64,000 nt of DNA, from the NCBI GenBank assembly GCA_018815325.1, contig JAHIYE010000014.1, positions 229,439 through 293,438 on the forward strand. The letters are read 5' to 3'. This stretch comes from Gammaproteobacteria bacterium. Lineage in GTDB: Bacteria > Pseudomonadota > Gammaproteobacteria > Burkholderiales > Burkholderiaceae_C. The notes under the pieces were generated by a model that saw nothing but the letters and a program-made list of their open reading frames with translations, was not told the DNA's origin and did not search any database. The translations under genes were made by a program, and so were the position numbers. Positions 1 through 9,247 of the stretch are shown in pieces (the stretch's first letter is position 1; each line of letters opens with the position of its first letter).

Positions 1-890
<890 letters not shown>

Positions 891-925
891 TCAAATTGGT
901 TAGTGAGGTTTGTGTGGGCAGGTGA

Positions 926-1219
926 TTACTTTTTATCAACCACTGCAAACAGGTCGTCTTCTTTCATGACGAGCAATTCATCGCCATCCACCTTGACGGT
1001 TTGGCCACTGTATTTGCCAAACAGGACGCGGTCACCCACCTTGACGGCCATCGGGCTCAATTCGCCCTTGTCATTCTTTTTGCCAGGACCCACGGCGAGA
1101 ACTTCACCCTGATCAGGCTTTTCAGCGGCACTGTCGGGGATGACGATGCCGGATGCCGTTTTGGTTTCGTTTTCGACACGTTTAACGATCACGCGATCGT
1201 GCAGGGGACGAAGTTTCAT
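926..1219 (-). CDS. groES: GroES co-chaperonin, 10 kDa
   Basis: 97-residue cap of the GroEL chamber. The family start [14 protein letters not shown] is chosen because AAGGAGAT (reverse complement of about 1222-1229) sits just upstream; a longer in-frame reading to 1255 lacks support. The mobile loop that contacts GroEL (around TASGIVIPD, residues about 24-32) and the dome region are intact, and the length is normal for the family. First gene of the groESL operon. Confidence 0.97.
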   Translation of the reverse strand: MKLRPLHDRVIVKRVENETKTASGIVIPDSAAEKPDQGEVLAVGPGKKNDKGELSPMAVKVGDRVLFGKYSGQTVKVDGDELLVMKEDDLFAVVDKK

Positions 1220-1310
1220 GAAATCTCCTTCAGTTTTGAAACAATGGTTTGACAAGTCAAAAGCACCAACTTTTCCAAGTCAGCGGCAAATGGTTGCGAA
1301 ATGGACGCTG

Positions 1311-1337
1311 TTAGCACTCCATCTTGGCGAGTGCTAA
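1311..1337 (-). promoter_or_regulatory. CIRCE operator (HrcA binding site)
   Basis: A perfect inverted repeat, TTAGCACTC, nine bases, GAGTGCTAA. This is the exact CIRCE consensus recognised by the heat-shock repressor HrcA. It lies 92 bp upstream of groES and shares one base with the -10 box, so bound HrcA would block transcription initiation. hrcA is not in the window. Confidence 0.96.
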
Positions 1338-1364
1338 TGATAATGCCTTTTGGATGGTTTTCAA
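1337..1364 (-). promoter_or_regulatory. groESL promoter, sigma70-like
   Basis: On the minus strand TTGAAA (1359-1364), a 16-base spacer, and TATCAT (1337-1342). The -35 is preceded by C, giving CTTGAAA as in sigma32 promoters, but the matching sigma32 -10 (CCCCAT type) is not evident. I read it as a housekeeping promoter repressed through CIRCE; additional RpoH input is only possible. Confidence 0.75.
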
Positions 1365-1365
1365 G

Positions 1366-1544
1366 GTGGTCGATGTTTATTAAGCGTTTGAGAGGGGCTT
1401 GAGATGGCCGCTGAAAGCCACAAAACACGGGAATCCACACGCTATGTGCGGTAATAACTGCGTCTATCATGCAGTCTGCGTTGGATATGCATCTCAAAAA
1501 TCAAGCTGGGCCATGGCTATGACATCAGCCCTAAAATCAAAATA
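1366..1544. other. Intergenic region between groESL promoter and the sialidase-fold gene
   Basis: This is the remainder of the 325-bp gap between groES and the gene at 1545. It should hold the promoter of the plus-strand gene, but I see no convincing -35/-10 pair or strong ribosome binding site, and no RNA gene or repeat. Confidence 0.4.
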
Positions 1545-2777
1545 GTGGATAAAAACACAGTGATAAATCAACTCCTCTCCAGCTTGAACAGTTCATGGCT
1601 CTGGCGAGTGGCGGTTGGTGTCATCTTGGGCGCGTTATTGCTGGGGCTCAGTGGCTTGCGTCGGGAGCCGCCCGAACCTGCACGCGCTGTCTGGCCGGTC
1701 GGCGCCGGTGCGCCACACCCGGGCAAACTGGAACGGGTGGCACAAGGGGTGATTCCCATGCCGGCAGGGGCTGTAGCCGCGCATGCGAGTACCCTGGTCG
1801 TGATGCCCGCCCCCAGTCCAGTTGAGCTGATGGCGTTCTGGTTTGCCGGTTCCCGCGAAGGTGCGGCCGATGTACAAATTGCCGCAGCACAATTCGACCG
1901 TGCCACACAGCGCTGGAGCGAGGCAAAGTATGTCGTCAACCGGCATGAGATGGGGGCGCAGTTAGGGCATGGCATCAGGCGACTGGGTAACCCGGTGGCC
2001 TGGCTGGATAGCCAGAACAAGATTCACCTGTTTGTGGTGGCCACAGGCTGGGGCGGCTGGTCGGCCGGCCGCATCCTGCACTTGCGCCAAACTGGAGACG
2101 CTCAGGATGTGAGCATGCTGAAGTTCGAGCCTGCGCGCGTGATGCCATTGTCCTGGCTGTGGAACACGAGTTTTCTGGTGCGTTCGGCCCCTTTGCCACT
2201 GGCAGATGGCGGGATGGTGTTGCCAGCGTATTTCGAGCTTGGCATGAAATACGCCGTGAATCTGCGTTTTGACGCAGACGGGCATTTCAAGGGCATGGTG
2301 CGGATTTCCCCGCGCCGTCATCTGCTGCAGCCGACACTGTTGATGAAAAGTGAATCGAACTGGTTGGCCCTGATGCGGGACAACCGTGGAGGTGGGAATG
2401 TGGCGGTGGCCGAGACGCGCAATGGCGGGCAGGACTGGGTGGATGTGCCCGACTTGCCGTTACTCAACCATGACACGTCTGCCGTGGGTATCTCACTGGC
2501 ACCCAATCAAATGCTGCTTGCACACAATTCGTCACCTCATGCGCGCAATGTACTGGATTTGAACAGTTCGCAAGACGGACGCGTCTGGCCGCTGGTGGAA
2601 ACCATAGCATCAGGCGGGGAGGGCAGCGAGTACTCCTATCCGGCGCTGGCTTGGGTTGATGGCAGTCTCTGGTTGAGCTACACGGATCAGCGGCGCAGGA
2701 TCGCCTGGCAGCAGTATCGTTTTGGTACAGCACAAGACAACAGGGCTGAAGTCGCCGCAGACAAGGCAAGGCAATGA
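1545..2777 (+). CDS. Sialidase-fold (BNR/Asp-box) protein, membrane-anchored
   Basis: 410 residues. A single hydrophobic segment (about 19-38) near the N-terminus should anchor it with the domain in the periplasm. The rest resembles the predicted neuraminidase family (COG4692 type): FAGSREGAADV (100-110), two degenerate Asp-boxes TRNGGQDW (291-298) and SSQDGRVW (341-348), and EYSYPAL (362-368). The family fold is a six-bladed propeller; substrate and even hydrolytic activity are unproven here. GTG at 1545 is used; a second GTG at 1560 is equally possible because neither has a clear Shine-Dalgarno. It is followed 40 bp on by a membrane protein and faces glycosyltransferase genes. Confidence 0.7.
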   Translation: MDKNTVINQLLSSLNSSWLWRVAVGVILGALLLGLSGLRREPPEPARAVWPVGAGAPHPGKLERVAQGVIPMPAGAVAAHASTLVVMPAPSPVELMAFWFAGSREGAADVQIAAAQFDRATQRWSEAKYVVNRHEMGAQLGHGIRRLGNPVAWLDSQNKIHLFVVATGWGGWSAGRILHLRQTGDAQDVSMLKFEPARVMPLSWLWNTSFLVRSAPLPLADGGMVLPAYFELGMKYAVNLRFDADGHFKGMVRISPRRHLLQPTLLMKSESNWLALMRDNRGGGNVAVAETRNGGQDWVDVPDLPLLNHDTSAVGISLAPNQMLLAHNSSPHARNVLDLNSSQDGRVWPLVETIASGGEGSEYSYPALAWVDGSLWLSYTDQRRRIAWQQYRFGTAQDNRAEVAADKARQ

Positions 2778-2817
2778 TGAGCTCAACCGACACGGGCTAT
2801 TCAAAAGGGTTCTGTGC

Positions 2818-3525
2818 ATGAACTGGACAATGCTTGCAGAGGGGTTTCTCGCTACCGATTCACCCCTAGTGCCGAATGCCTGGGTATTGCAGTGGGGGCT
2901 GGTTGTGTCTTGGGCCTGTGTGTTCGGCGCGCTGGCAGTCTGGCTAAGCCGCCGATGGCCACGGTCCGTACGGCTCGCCGTGACAGCCCTGTTGATGCTC
3001 GTGAATTTCCTGCCTGGTGATTGGGCGCCCAATTATTTGCTGGGGCTCGCGTTTCAGGTGCCCAGTCTGGTGACGGTGGCGATCTGTTTGTATGTGGTGT
3101 TGCGTTTTCTGGTCTCGGGGCCTGGCAGGCCGGATGCCTTGGCATTGACTTCATCGCAACATCAATCACTGGCATGGCTTGCGCTGATCGGTATTGTGCT
3201 GGGATGGGTGTTGCTGCTCGATACCCTGGCTCTGTTGCCATGGCAAATCTACCGATGGGGTTTCAGCGCTGTGGCCGTTACAGCAGTGATGCTGCTGGGC
3301 CTGTTGCCATGGATTGTGCGTCCCGCATCATCGGGCGCCCGACTGGTGTCGGGCATGATGATGCTGGTCGTCGCTGTCTTTACGCTCACGCATTTGCCTG
3401 ATGGCAATGTGTGGGATGTGCTGCTCGATCCCTTGTTGTGGCTTGTGCTGCAGTTCCTGCTGCTGGGCCGCGTTGTCCGAGCGATCAGTGCGAAGTGGCG
3501 CGCATCACGAGCCACTCGCGTCTGA
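2818..3525 (+). CDS. Polytopic membrane protein of unknown function
   Basis: 235 residues, almost wholly hydrophobic, with about six to seven predicted membrane helices (for example around 22-42 and the final LLWLVLQFLLLGRVV). I do not recognise a family motif. ATG 2818 is chosen because AAAAGGG lies about 8 bases upstream; an upstream in-frame reading from 2722 would overlap the previous gene. It probably forms a two-gene unit with the sialidase-fold gene. Its last 41 bp overlap the 3' end of the convergent GT39 gene. Confidence 0.6.
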   Translation: MNWTMLAEGFLATDSPLVPNAWVLQWGLVVSWACVFGALAVWLSRRWPRSVRLAVTALLMLVNFLPGDWAPNYLLGLAFQVPSLVTVAICLYVVLRFLVSGPGRPDALALTSSQHQSLAWLALIGIVLGWVLLLDTLALLPWQIYRWGFSAVAVTAVMLLGLLPWIVRPASSGARLVSGMMMLVVAVFTLTHLPDGNVWDVLLDPLLWLVLQFLLLGRVVRAISAKWRASRATRV

Positions 3526-5278
3526 ACAACCATTCCTGGGGATACCAGAGATTGTTGAGGTTGATTTCGCCGGCTTGATGGCGGCCTTTCAGGTGCCAGC
3601 GGGTGGCGACCGTCCTGCAATCGGGGGCGCAGGGGGGCTCCAGTTCAGAGGGTGAGCTTTGCGCCCATACCACGGCATCGTGGCGACTCAACAATTGGGC
3701 AATTTCTGCTGCTGGCGAAGTGGGCTGTACAGCGGATTGACGTGCAGGTTCATATGGCACGAAGTGGTTGCCCGGCAACAGGAATTCAAAGCGTTCGAAC
3801 TGCCCGTTGAATCCATTCGGAACCGCTATGCGCAGGCCCTTGAGTGGGCCGACGGTACCTGGCGCATAGTAGCCAGCAGGGCCATCGAGTGGCTGCACGG
3901 TGATGTTGAAGATGGCCAGCACGGTCAGGCTGGCCAGCAATGTGCAGGTTCGGGTCCAGGCGGGGTTGAAGATGCCAGCCAGCACGGCGCCTCCACCGAG
4001 TGCAAGTGCGAGTAAAAGGATCGCGAATTCGGTGTGGTTGGCGATGTCGAGCACATGCGCGACCCAGCCGATACGGCCAAGTACCAGCATGAGCAGGGCT
4101 GAGAGGATGAGCGACAAGAGGAACCAGCCGCGGGCAATGCGTGTCCAGTACAGTGCGACAAGCATCGCAAGTGCAGGCATCGCGGGGATGACATAACGGG
4201 CCGAGCGCTGGCTGGGCAGGGTAAAGACCAGTAGCCAGACCAGCAGCCAGGTCAGTAAGACCCAGAGATGTGACGACAGCACAGGTTTGAACGCGTGGCG
4301 TTGCCAGGTCTGCCAGGCTGTCCACATCAAGCCCAGGATCACAAAGGCTAGCAAGCCGGCGTTCTGCACATAGGCCAGCAGTTGCGCCCAGATGCTGGAG
4401 CCTCCGCCTGACAGTGCCATGTGCCAGTAGCCCTGGCTGTTGGAGAGTTTGCCGGCATTTTCTCCCACCACAAACTCGCGCCAGACTGCGCCCGGGTCAG
4501 GGTCGAGCGCAAACCACAAGCCAAACACCCCGAGCGCGATGAGTGAGCTGGTGCCCACACGCAGCGTAGTCCCCAGAACCGATCGCCAATTTCGCGAGGA
4601 GCTGCTCAATATTTCGGCACACCACCAGGCCGCTGCAGCCGGGGCAATCAAGGCAAAAGACTTGTAGGCCAGGCCCAGGCCCAGCGCAAGACCACAGCCC
4701 AAGGAGGTCAGCAGGGACCTGCGCAGGGTCTTGCCCGATGCCGCCGGCGAGACATGGTCCGGATTTGTCTGCTGCAGACGCAGCCATAACAGGCCGAACA
4801 TGGGCACACTGAGCCAGAAGGTTTCAGGCGCGCTGGTCAGAAAGGGGCGGCCGTAACGAAAGGTGCAGAAAAAGGCCAGGTAGACACACGCGGCCAGCAA
4901 GGCGCTGCGCGTGCTGCGCGTGATGAGCCGGGTGGACCAGCCGATCGCGGCGGTCAGCAGCAGGGTGTAGGTGAGGCTGGGCGTGCGCAACGCCCACATC
5001 TGCCAGCGCCCGCCCCAGTCGCCGGCCACGATGGCTTGCCAGAACAGCAGCGGCGGCTTGGTATTGCGCATGTGATCGAGGTCTGACACCAATGGCAGCC
5101 ACTGGCCGGAGGCAGCCGTCAGGCGTGCGATGTGGGTGTACACCATCTCGTCGCCATTGGTCGGAATGTACTGCCCGCCGAGACCGAAGGCATAGATGGC
5201 GACCGCAAATGCGAACAGCAGCCACCAGCCCCAGATGGGTGTGCGATCAGCTTGCAGGTTCACAGGATGGCGGGTCAT
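3485..5278 (-). CDS. GT39/ArnT-like membrane glycosyltransferase
   Basis: 597 residues. Many transmembrane helices and a C-terminal soluble part (from about 470) fit the PMT/ArnT family, which moves sugars from polyprenyl-phosphate donors to lipid A or protein on the periplasmic side. Key signs are the first-loop acidic pair in NGDEMVY (41-47, D43 E44) and NTKPPLLFW (72-80), characteristic of the family. Donor and acceptor cannot be told from sequence. It is the last gene of the run metK, GT9, gtrA, GT39, 31 bp after gtrA, and its 3' end overlaps the opposing membrane-protein gene. Confidence 0.85.
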   Translation of the reverse strand: MTRHPVNLQADRTPIWGWWLLFAFAVAIYAFGLGGQYIPTNGDEMVYTHIARLTAASGQWLPLVSDLDHMRNTKPPLLFWQAIVAGDWGGRWQMWALRTPSLTYTLLLTAAIGWSTRLITRSTRSALLAACVYLAFFCTFRYGRPFLTSAPETFWLSVPMFGLLWLRLQQTNPDHVSPAASGKTLRRSLLTSLGCGLALGLGLAYKSFALIAPAAAAWWCAEILSSSSRNWRSVLGTTLRVGTSSLIALGVFGLWFALDPDPGAVWREFVVGENAGKLSNSQGYWHMALSGGGSSIWAQLLAYVQNAGLLAFVILGLMWTAWQTWQRHAFKPVLSSHLWVLLTWLLVWLLVFTLPSQRSARYVIPAMPALAMLVALYWTRIARGWFLLSLILSALLMLVLGRIGWVAHVLDIANHTEFAILLLALALGGGAVLAGIFNPAWTRTCTLLASLTVLAIFNITVQPLDGPAGYYAPGTVGPLKGLRIAVPNGFNGQFERFEFLLPGNHFVPYEPARQSAVQPTSPAAEIAQLLSRHDAVVWAQSSPSELEPPCAPDCRTVATRWHLKGRHQAGEINLNNLWYPQEWLFRREWLVMRATSH

Positions 5279-5309
5279 GCTTCAGTGTGCGCCAGCGCGC
5301 GGGACGTGT

Positions 5310-5786
5310 CTAGCGCTGGCGAAAGGTCCAGCGGTCATTTGCCAGAAAATTACTCACGCTTGCGATCACGATGGCAATGACGTTGGCCAGCATGTAATGC
5401 AGCGCCAAGGAAAGCCAGATCGTCAGACCATATTGCAGGGCGATACCGAACCAGGAGGCCAGCGTATAGCGCCCCAGTTGTCCAAGCACGGTGCGGATGG
5501 TGTCGGTGTTGCGGACTGAACCAGTCTGTTGGGCTGCAGCTTGCAAGCGGTCGGCCCAGGTCCACAGGCGGTTCCAGGTGAAGTTGTTTACCGTGGCAAT
5601 GGCAATCGCAAGAGCGAGTGAGGCGTAGAGCCTGTCGCGAGCTGGCTCGATGGTGCGAAACAGGTGCTCCTGTGCCAGCCAGAGAACCGCCATGTTGACC
5701 ACCGTGCCGCTGGCACCTACCAGCCCGAACTTGATGTAGCGAAAGCGTTTAAGCGATTCGACCAGGCTAAGCAGTCGCTGGCTCAT
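5310..5786 (-). CDS. GtrA family membrane protein
   Basis: 158 residues with four membrane helices. The start (FRYIKFGLVGASGTVVNM) and end (VSNFLANDRWTF) are typical of GtrA proteins, which help flip polyprenyl-phosphate-linked sugars for surface glycosylation. ATG 5786 overlaps the stop of the upstream GT9 gene as ATGA, so translation is coupled; the open frame continuing to 5885 is the overlap region and is not used. Its position before a GT39 enzyme fits a flippase-plus-transferase pair. Confidence 0.85.
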   Translation of the reverse strand: MSQRLLSLVESLKRFRYIKFGLVGASGTVVNMAVLWLAQEHLFRTIEPARDRLYASLALAIAIATVNNFTWNRLWTWADRLQAAAQQTGSVRNTDTIRTVLGQLGRYTLASWFGIALQYGLTIWLSLALHYMLANVIAIVIASVSNFLANDRWTFRQR

Positions 5787-7033
5787 GCTGGGTTGCCCGC
5801 TGGAATTTCCTGCAGGGCCTGCAGCGCGTCTTGCAACACAGGGTCGGGGGCAATGCGTTTGAGGCACTGGTTGTCGCCATCGCAAAAGGTGTTGCGGTGG
5901 TTGTAGGCACTCAGGCAGGGGGAGCAGGCAATGCCGGATTCATAGACCTTGGCGCGTGGCCCGCACGGACCCGGCAAGGGGCCATACAGCCTGCCGGTCT
6001 CTGGGCCGAAGAACACCAGGGTACGGATGGGGGTAAGACTGGCGAAGTGACCCGGGCCCCCGTCATTGGTCAGCAACAGGTCGCTCGCATGGAACAGCAT
6101 CAGCAATTCGCGGATGCTGCGGGTATAGCCGGCGAGATTGATGCAGTGGTCACTGCCGACGCGGTATTTGATGTCTTCGGCGAGTTGGGCATCGCTTGGC
6201 AGGCCAATCAGGCCGACGGCGTGGCCGGCAGTGATGAGGCTGCTCGCCACTTCGGCGTAATGTTCCAGCGGCCAGGCGCGCTCGGGCAGGATGCCGCCAC
6301 CCGGGTACATGAGCACAAGTTTGCGGTTGATCAGCACGGGGTGGTCGGTCTGCACCTTGGCGCGATAGGTCTGCAACTCAGAGGCATCGAACGGAACTGA
6401 CAGGCCCGTTTCGCTGGGCAAGGTCCGGATCGGTGCGGCCTTGTTGCGCGGCGTGCTGGTCGAATCAAGCGCATCGACCAGTGAGAGAAACTGCTGGCTG
6501 ATGTGCTGATAAGGGTTGTAGGGAATGGCACGGTTGATGAAGCTGCCGCGGTATAAACCTTCCTGGGTATGAGGCGTAAAGCCGGAGCGCAAGGGTGCGC
6601 CCGTCAGGTAGGACAGCAGGCTGCTGATACGTGAAAACAGCTCACAGTCGATCACGGCATCGAGCGGCAGGCGGCGCATGGCCAGGCTGACACGCCAGAT
6701 GTCCCGCAACAGGCTCAGGCCCGAGCTGTCATCCAGTGCATGCAGGTGCTCGCGTTCGGCAAGCCCCAGCATGATGGAGACCTCCTGGTTTTTCTTGAGC
6801 TGCAGCACGTGCACGGTGGTGCCGGGATAGCGCTGGCGCAGTGCCGCAAACATCGGGCCGGCAAGCACGATGCTGCCCATCTCGGACAGCAGGATGACCA
6901 GGATGTGACGCGGTTCACGCGTCGTGTCAACCCGGGGCTCGCGCGAACCCGTCAGCCGGGCCCACAGGGACACAGCGCCGCACAGGACCTGGCCAACCCA
7001 GCGATCAATCCAGCGTTGTGTCTGTAGTTTCAT
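5783..7033 (-). CDS. Glycosyltransferase family 9 (heptosyltransferase-like)
   Basis: 416 residues. Typical GT9 marks are LSEMGSIVLAGPMFAALR (about 49-66) and the donor-site motif LTNDGGPGHFA in the C-terminal half. The tail carries four cysteines in CSPC...C...C, seen in several GT9 proteins. These enzymes usually add heptose to the inner LPS core, but the acceptor is not shown here. It begins 15 bp after the metK stop and overlaps gtrA by 4 bp. Confidence 0.85.
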   Translation of the reverse strand: MKLQTQRWIDRWVGQVLCGAVSLWARLTGSREPRVDTTREPRHILVILLSEMGSIVLAGPMFAALRQRYPGTTVHVLQLKKNQEVSIMLGLAEREHLHALDDSSGLSLLRDIWRVSLAMRRLPLDAVIDCELFSRISSLLSYLTGAPLRSGFTPHTQEGLYRGSFINRAIPYNPYQHISQQFLSLVDALDSTSTPRNKAAPIRTLPSETGLSVPFDASELQTYRAKVQTDHPVLINRKLVLMYPGGGILPERAWPLEHYAEVASSLITAGHAVGLIGLPSDAQLAEDIKYRVGSDHCINLAGYTRSIRELLMLFHASDLLLTNDGGPGHFASLTPIRTLVFFGPETGRLYGPLPGPCGPRAKVYESGIACSPCLSAYNHRNTFCDGDNQCLKRIAPDPVLQDALQALQEIPAGNPA

Positions 7034-7048
7034 GCCCGACAGTTGGCC

Positions 7049-8233
7049 TTACTTCAGACCAGCTGCGGCGCGCAGTACTGCAGCCTTGTCGGTGCGTTCC
7101 CAGGTGAACTCGGGCTCTTCACGGCCGAAGTGGCCATAGGCCGCGGTCTTCTCGTAGATCGGGCGCAGCAAATCAAGCATCTGGATGATGCCTTTCGGAC
7201 GCAGGTCGAAATGCTCGTTGACCAGGGCTGCAATCTGCTCGTCGGGGATCACGCCGGTGCCTTCGGTGTACACCGTGATGTTCATCGGTCGCGCCACGCC
7301 GATCGCATAGGCCACCTGCACCTGACACTGTTTGGCGAGACCTGCGGCTACGATGTTCTTGGCGACATAGCGCGTGGCATAGGCGGCCGAGCGGTCCACC
7401 TTGCTGGGGTCCTTGCCAGAGAAGGCGCCGCCACCATGCGGGCAGGCACCGCCATAGGTATCCACAATGATCTTGCGGCCGGTCAGGCCGCAATCGCCCT
7501 GTGGCCCGCCGATGACGAAGCGGCCGGTGGGGTTGATCAGGTATTTGGTGTCCTTGAGCCACTCCTTGGGCAGCACCGGCTTGATGATCTCCTCGATGAT
7601 GGCCTCGTTGAACGAAGCTTTCATTTTCTTGGGGGACTCGCTCTGGTCGGGGCTGTGCTGGGTAGAGAGCACCACGGTGTCGATGCTGTGCGGCTTGCCG
7701 TCCACATAGCGCATGGTCACCTGACTCTTGGCATCGGGACGCAGGAAGGGCAGGCGGCCGTCCTTGCGCAACTGGGCCTGGCGCTCCACCAGACGGTGGG
7801 CATAGTAAATGGGGGCGGGCATGAGCTCGGGCGTCTCATTGCAGGCGTAGCCGAACATCAGGCCCTGGTCGCCGGCACCGGTATTGAGGTGGTCATCGCT
7901 GGCATGGTCCACGCCCTGAGCGATGTCGTTACTCTGCTTGTCATAGGCCACCAGCACGGCGCAGCCCTTGTAGTCGATGCCGTATTCGGTGTTGTCGTAG
8001 CCGATGCGCTTGATGGTGTCACGGGCGACCTGGATGTAGTCCACGTGGGCGTTGGTTGTGATCTCGCCCGCCAGCACCACGAGGCCGGTGTTGCACAGGG
8101 TTTCAGCTGCGACACGCGATAGCGGGTCCTGCTTGAAGATCGCGTCCAGGATGGCATCCGAGATCTGGTCTGAGACCTTGTCGGGATGGCCTTCGGAAAC
8201 GGATTCGGAAGTGAAGAGAAAATCGTTCGCCAT
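7049..8233 (-). CDS. metK: S-adenosylmethionine synthetase
   Basis: 394 residues. Makes SAM from methionine and ATP in the cytosol. Signature motifs are GHPDKV (15-20), [12 protein letters not shown], and the phosphate-binding stretch [19 protein letters not shown]. The family start [12 protein letters not shown] at 8233 is preferred; an in-frame TTG at 8248 would add five unsupported residues. It is the first gene of a minus-strand run leading into LPS-type glycosyltransferases and is divergent from the acyltransferase pair. A structured leader may precede it. Confidence 0.97.
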   Translation of the reverse strand: MANDFLFTSESVSEGHPDKVSDQISDAILDAIFKQDPLSRVAAETLCNTGLVVLAGEITTNAHVDYIQVARDTIKRIGYDNTEYGIDYKGCAVLVAYDKQSNDIAQGVDHASDDHLNTGAGDQGLMFGYACNETPELMPAPIYYAHRLVERQAQLRKDGRLPFLRPDAKSQVTMRYVDGKPHSIDTVVLSTQHSPDQSESPKKMKASFNEAIIEEIIKPVLPKEWLKDTKYLINPTGRFVIGGPQGDCGLTGRKIIVDTYGGACPHGGGAFSGKDPSKVDRSAAYATRYVAKNIVAAGLAKQCQVQVAYAIGVARPMNITVYTEGTGVIPDEQIAALVNEHFDLRPKGIIQMLDLLRPIYEKTAAYGHFGREEPEFTWERTDKAAVLRAAAGLK

Positions 8234-8396
8234 ATGAATAAACTCCAATTACAAGTAACAAGATAAGGCGCGTTGCTTGGGCTTGGGAGCTTTGGCGAAC
8301 GCTTTAGCAGATATGTCCCGATGGACAAGGCACAATGGCGCCACTTTCGTGATGCGTTTGTGTGTCGCCCTGCAAGTAGTTCCGTAACTCGGCGAC
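8234..8396 (-). promoter_or_regulatory. Candidate structured 5' leader of metK
   Basis: If transcription starts near 8396, the metK mRNA has a leader of about 163 nt with several perfect stems on the minus strand: GTCGCC/GGCGAC (8391-8396 with 8364-8369), CAC-GAAA-GTG with a GNRA loop (8342-8351), TGTCC-ATCG-GGACA (8314-8327), and GCGTT/AACGC (8298-8302 with 8270-8274). The GNRA loop exists only in the minus-strand RNA. I do not recognise a known SAM or SAH riboswitch class. Short stems arise by chance, so this is a candidate only. Confidence 0.35.
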
Positions 8397-8402
8397 CTGG
8401 CC

Positions 8403-8432
8403 ATTTTATCCGACTCATGACCGCCCTGTTCA
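8403..8432 (-). promoter_or_regulatory. Candidate metK promoter
   Basis: On the minus strand TGAACA (8427-8432), an 18-base spacer and TAAAAT (8403-8408) within GATAAAAT. The site overlaps the first codons of the divergent acyltransferase gene. The -10 is good and the -35 is weak. Confidence 0.4.
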
Positions 8433-9247
8433 GATTTTTCTCCCATGCCCCTTTGGGCTTGCTGCATGGCATCGGCTGGGTGCTCGGCTGGCTGGTGTTT
8501 GCGGCCTCTGGCGTGTACCGCAGAAGGTTTCTCACCCATGTGCACCTGGCTGGTTACGGCCGGCGTGACTGGATGCCTGCGGTGGGGGAGGCAGGCAAGC
8601 TGGTGGCCGAGTTGCCGCGCCTGTGGCTGGGGCGGCCTGTGACCATAAAGTGGGATGGTGCACAGCACATCGATCAGTCTTTGGCCCGGGGCAAAGGGGT
8701 GTTGTTCCTCACGCCCCATCTGGGGTGCTTCGAGATCACGGCGCAGGCCTATGCGGCACGTTATGGCACGGTGGCACAGCCCATGACCGTGCTGTTTCGC
8801 CCGCCCCGGCAGGTCTGGCTGCGCGAGCTGGTCGCTACTGCGCGCAACCGGCCCGGCTTGCAGACCGCCCCGACCTCGCTGGCGGGGGTCAAGCAAATGC
8901 TCAAGGCGTTGAAGCAGGGGCAATCCCTTGGGTTGCTGCCCGACCAGGTGCCGCCGCTGGGCCTGGGTGTATGGGCGCCCTTCTTTGGGCGGGATGCCTA
9001 CACCATGGTGCTGTCGGCACGGTTGGCGCAGCAAAGTGGGGCCGACATCCTGCTGGCTTGGGGGGAGCGTTTGCCTTGGGGCCGGGGCTATACCATCCAT
9101 GTGCAGCCGCTCGGTGAGCCCTTGCCGACACAGGCCGATGAGGCTGCGGCCTGCATCAACCAAGCCATGGAGGCGCTGGTGCGGCAATGCCCGCAGCAGT
9201 ACCTTTGGGCCTATGACCGCTACAAGCAACCACGGGAGACCTTGTGA
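8417..9247 (+). CDS. LpxL/HtrB-like lysophospholipid acyltransferase 1
   Basis: 276 residues. An N-terminal hydrophobic segment (about 12-32) precedes the acyltransferase fold with the catalytic HX4E motif HLGCFE (H101, E106). The family adds a secondary acyl chain to lipid A precursors at the inner membrane. ATG 8417 is chosen because MTALFRFFSHAPLG matches a usual family start; the open frame continues upstream through the metK leader but looks non-coding. The gene overlaps the next, homologous gene by GTGA. Which is LpxL and which is LpxM or another acyltransferase cannot be settled here. Confidence 0.88.
   Translation: MTALFRFFSHAPLGLLHGIGWVLGWLVFAASGVYRRRFLTHVHLAGYGRRDWMPAVGEAGKLVAELPRLWLGRPVTIKWDGAQHIDQSLARGKGVLFLTPHLGCFEITAQAYAARYGTVAQPMTVLFRPPRQVWLRELVATARNRPGLQTAPTSLAGVKQMLKALKQGQSLGLLPDQVPPLGLGVWAPFFGRDAYTMVLSARLAQQSGADILLAWGERLPWGRGYTIHVQPLGEPLPTQADEAAACINQAMEALVRQCPQQYLWAYDRYKQPRETL

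Noticed and set aside
1545..2777. Calling this a proven neuraminidase
   Set aside because: Fold signs are present but Asp-boxes are degenerate and no catalytic set is certain; kept as sialidase-fold protein.
7043..8122. Long plus-strand open frame opposite metK
   Set aside because: It mirrors conserved metK codons and has no family motif or start signal; antisense shadow of a GC-rich gene.
8234..8396. Known SAM or SAH riboswitch upstream of metK
   Set aside because: None of the conserved cores I know (SAM-I, SAM-II, SAH) is visible, so only a generic structured leader is claimed.
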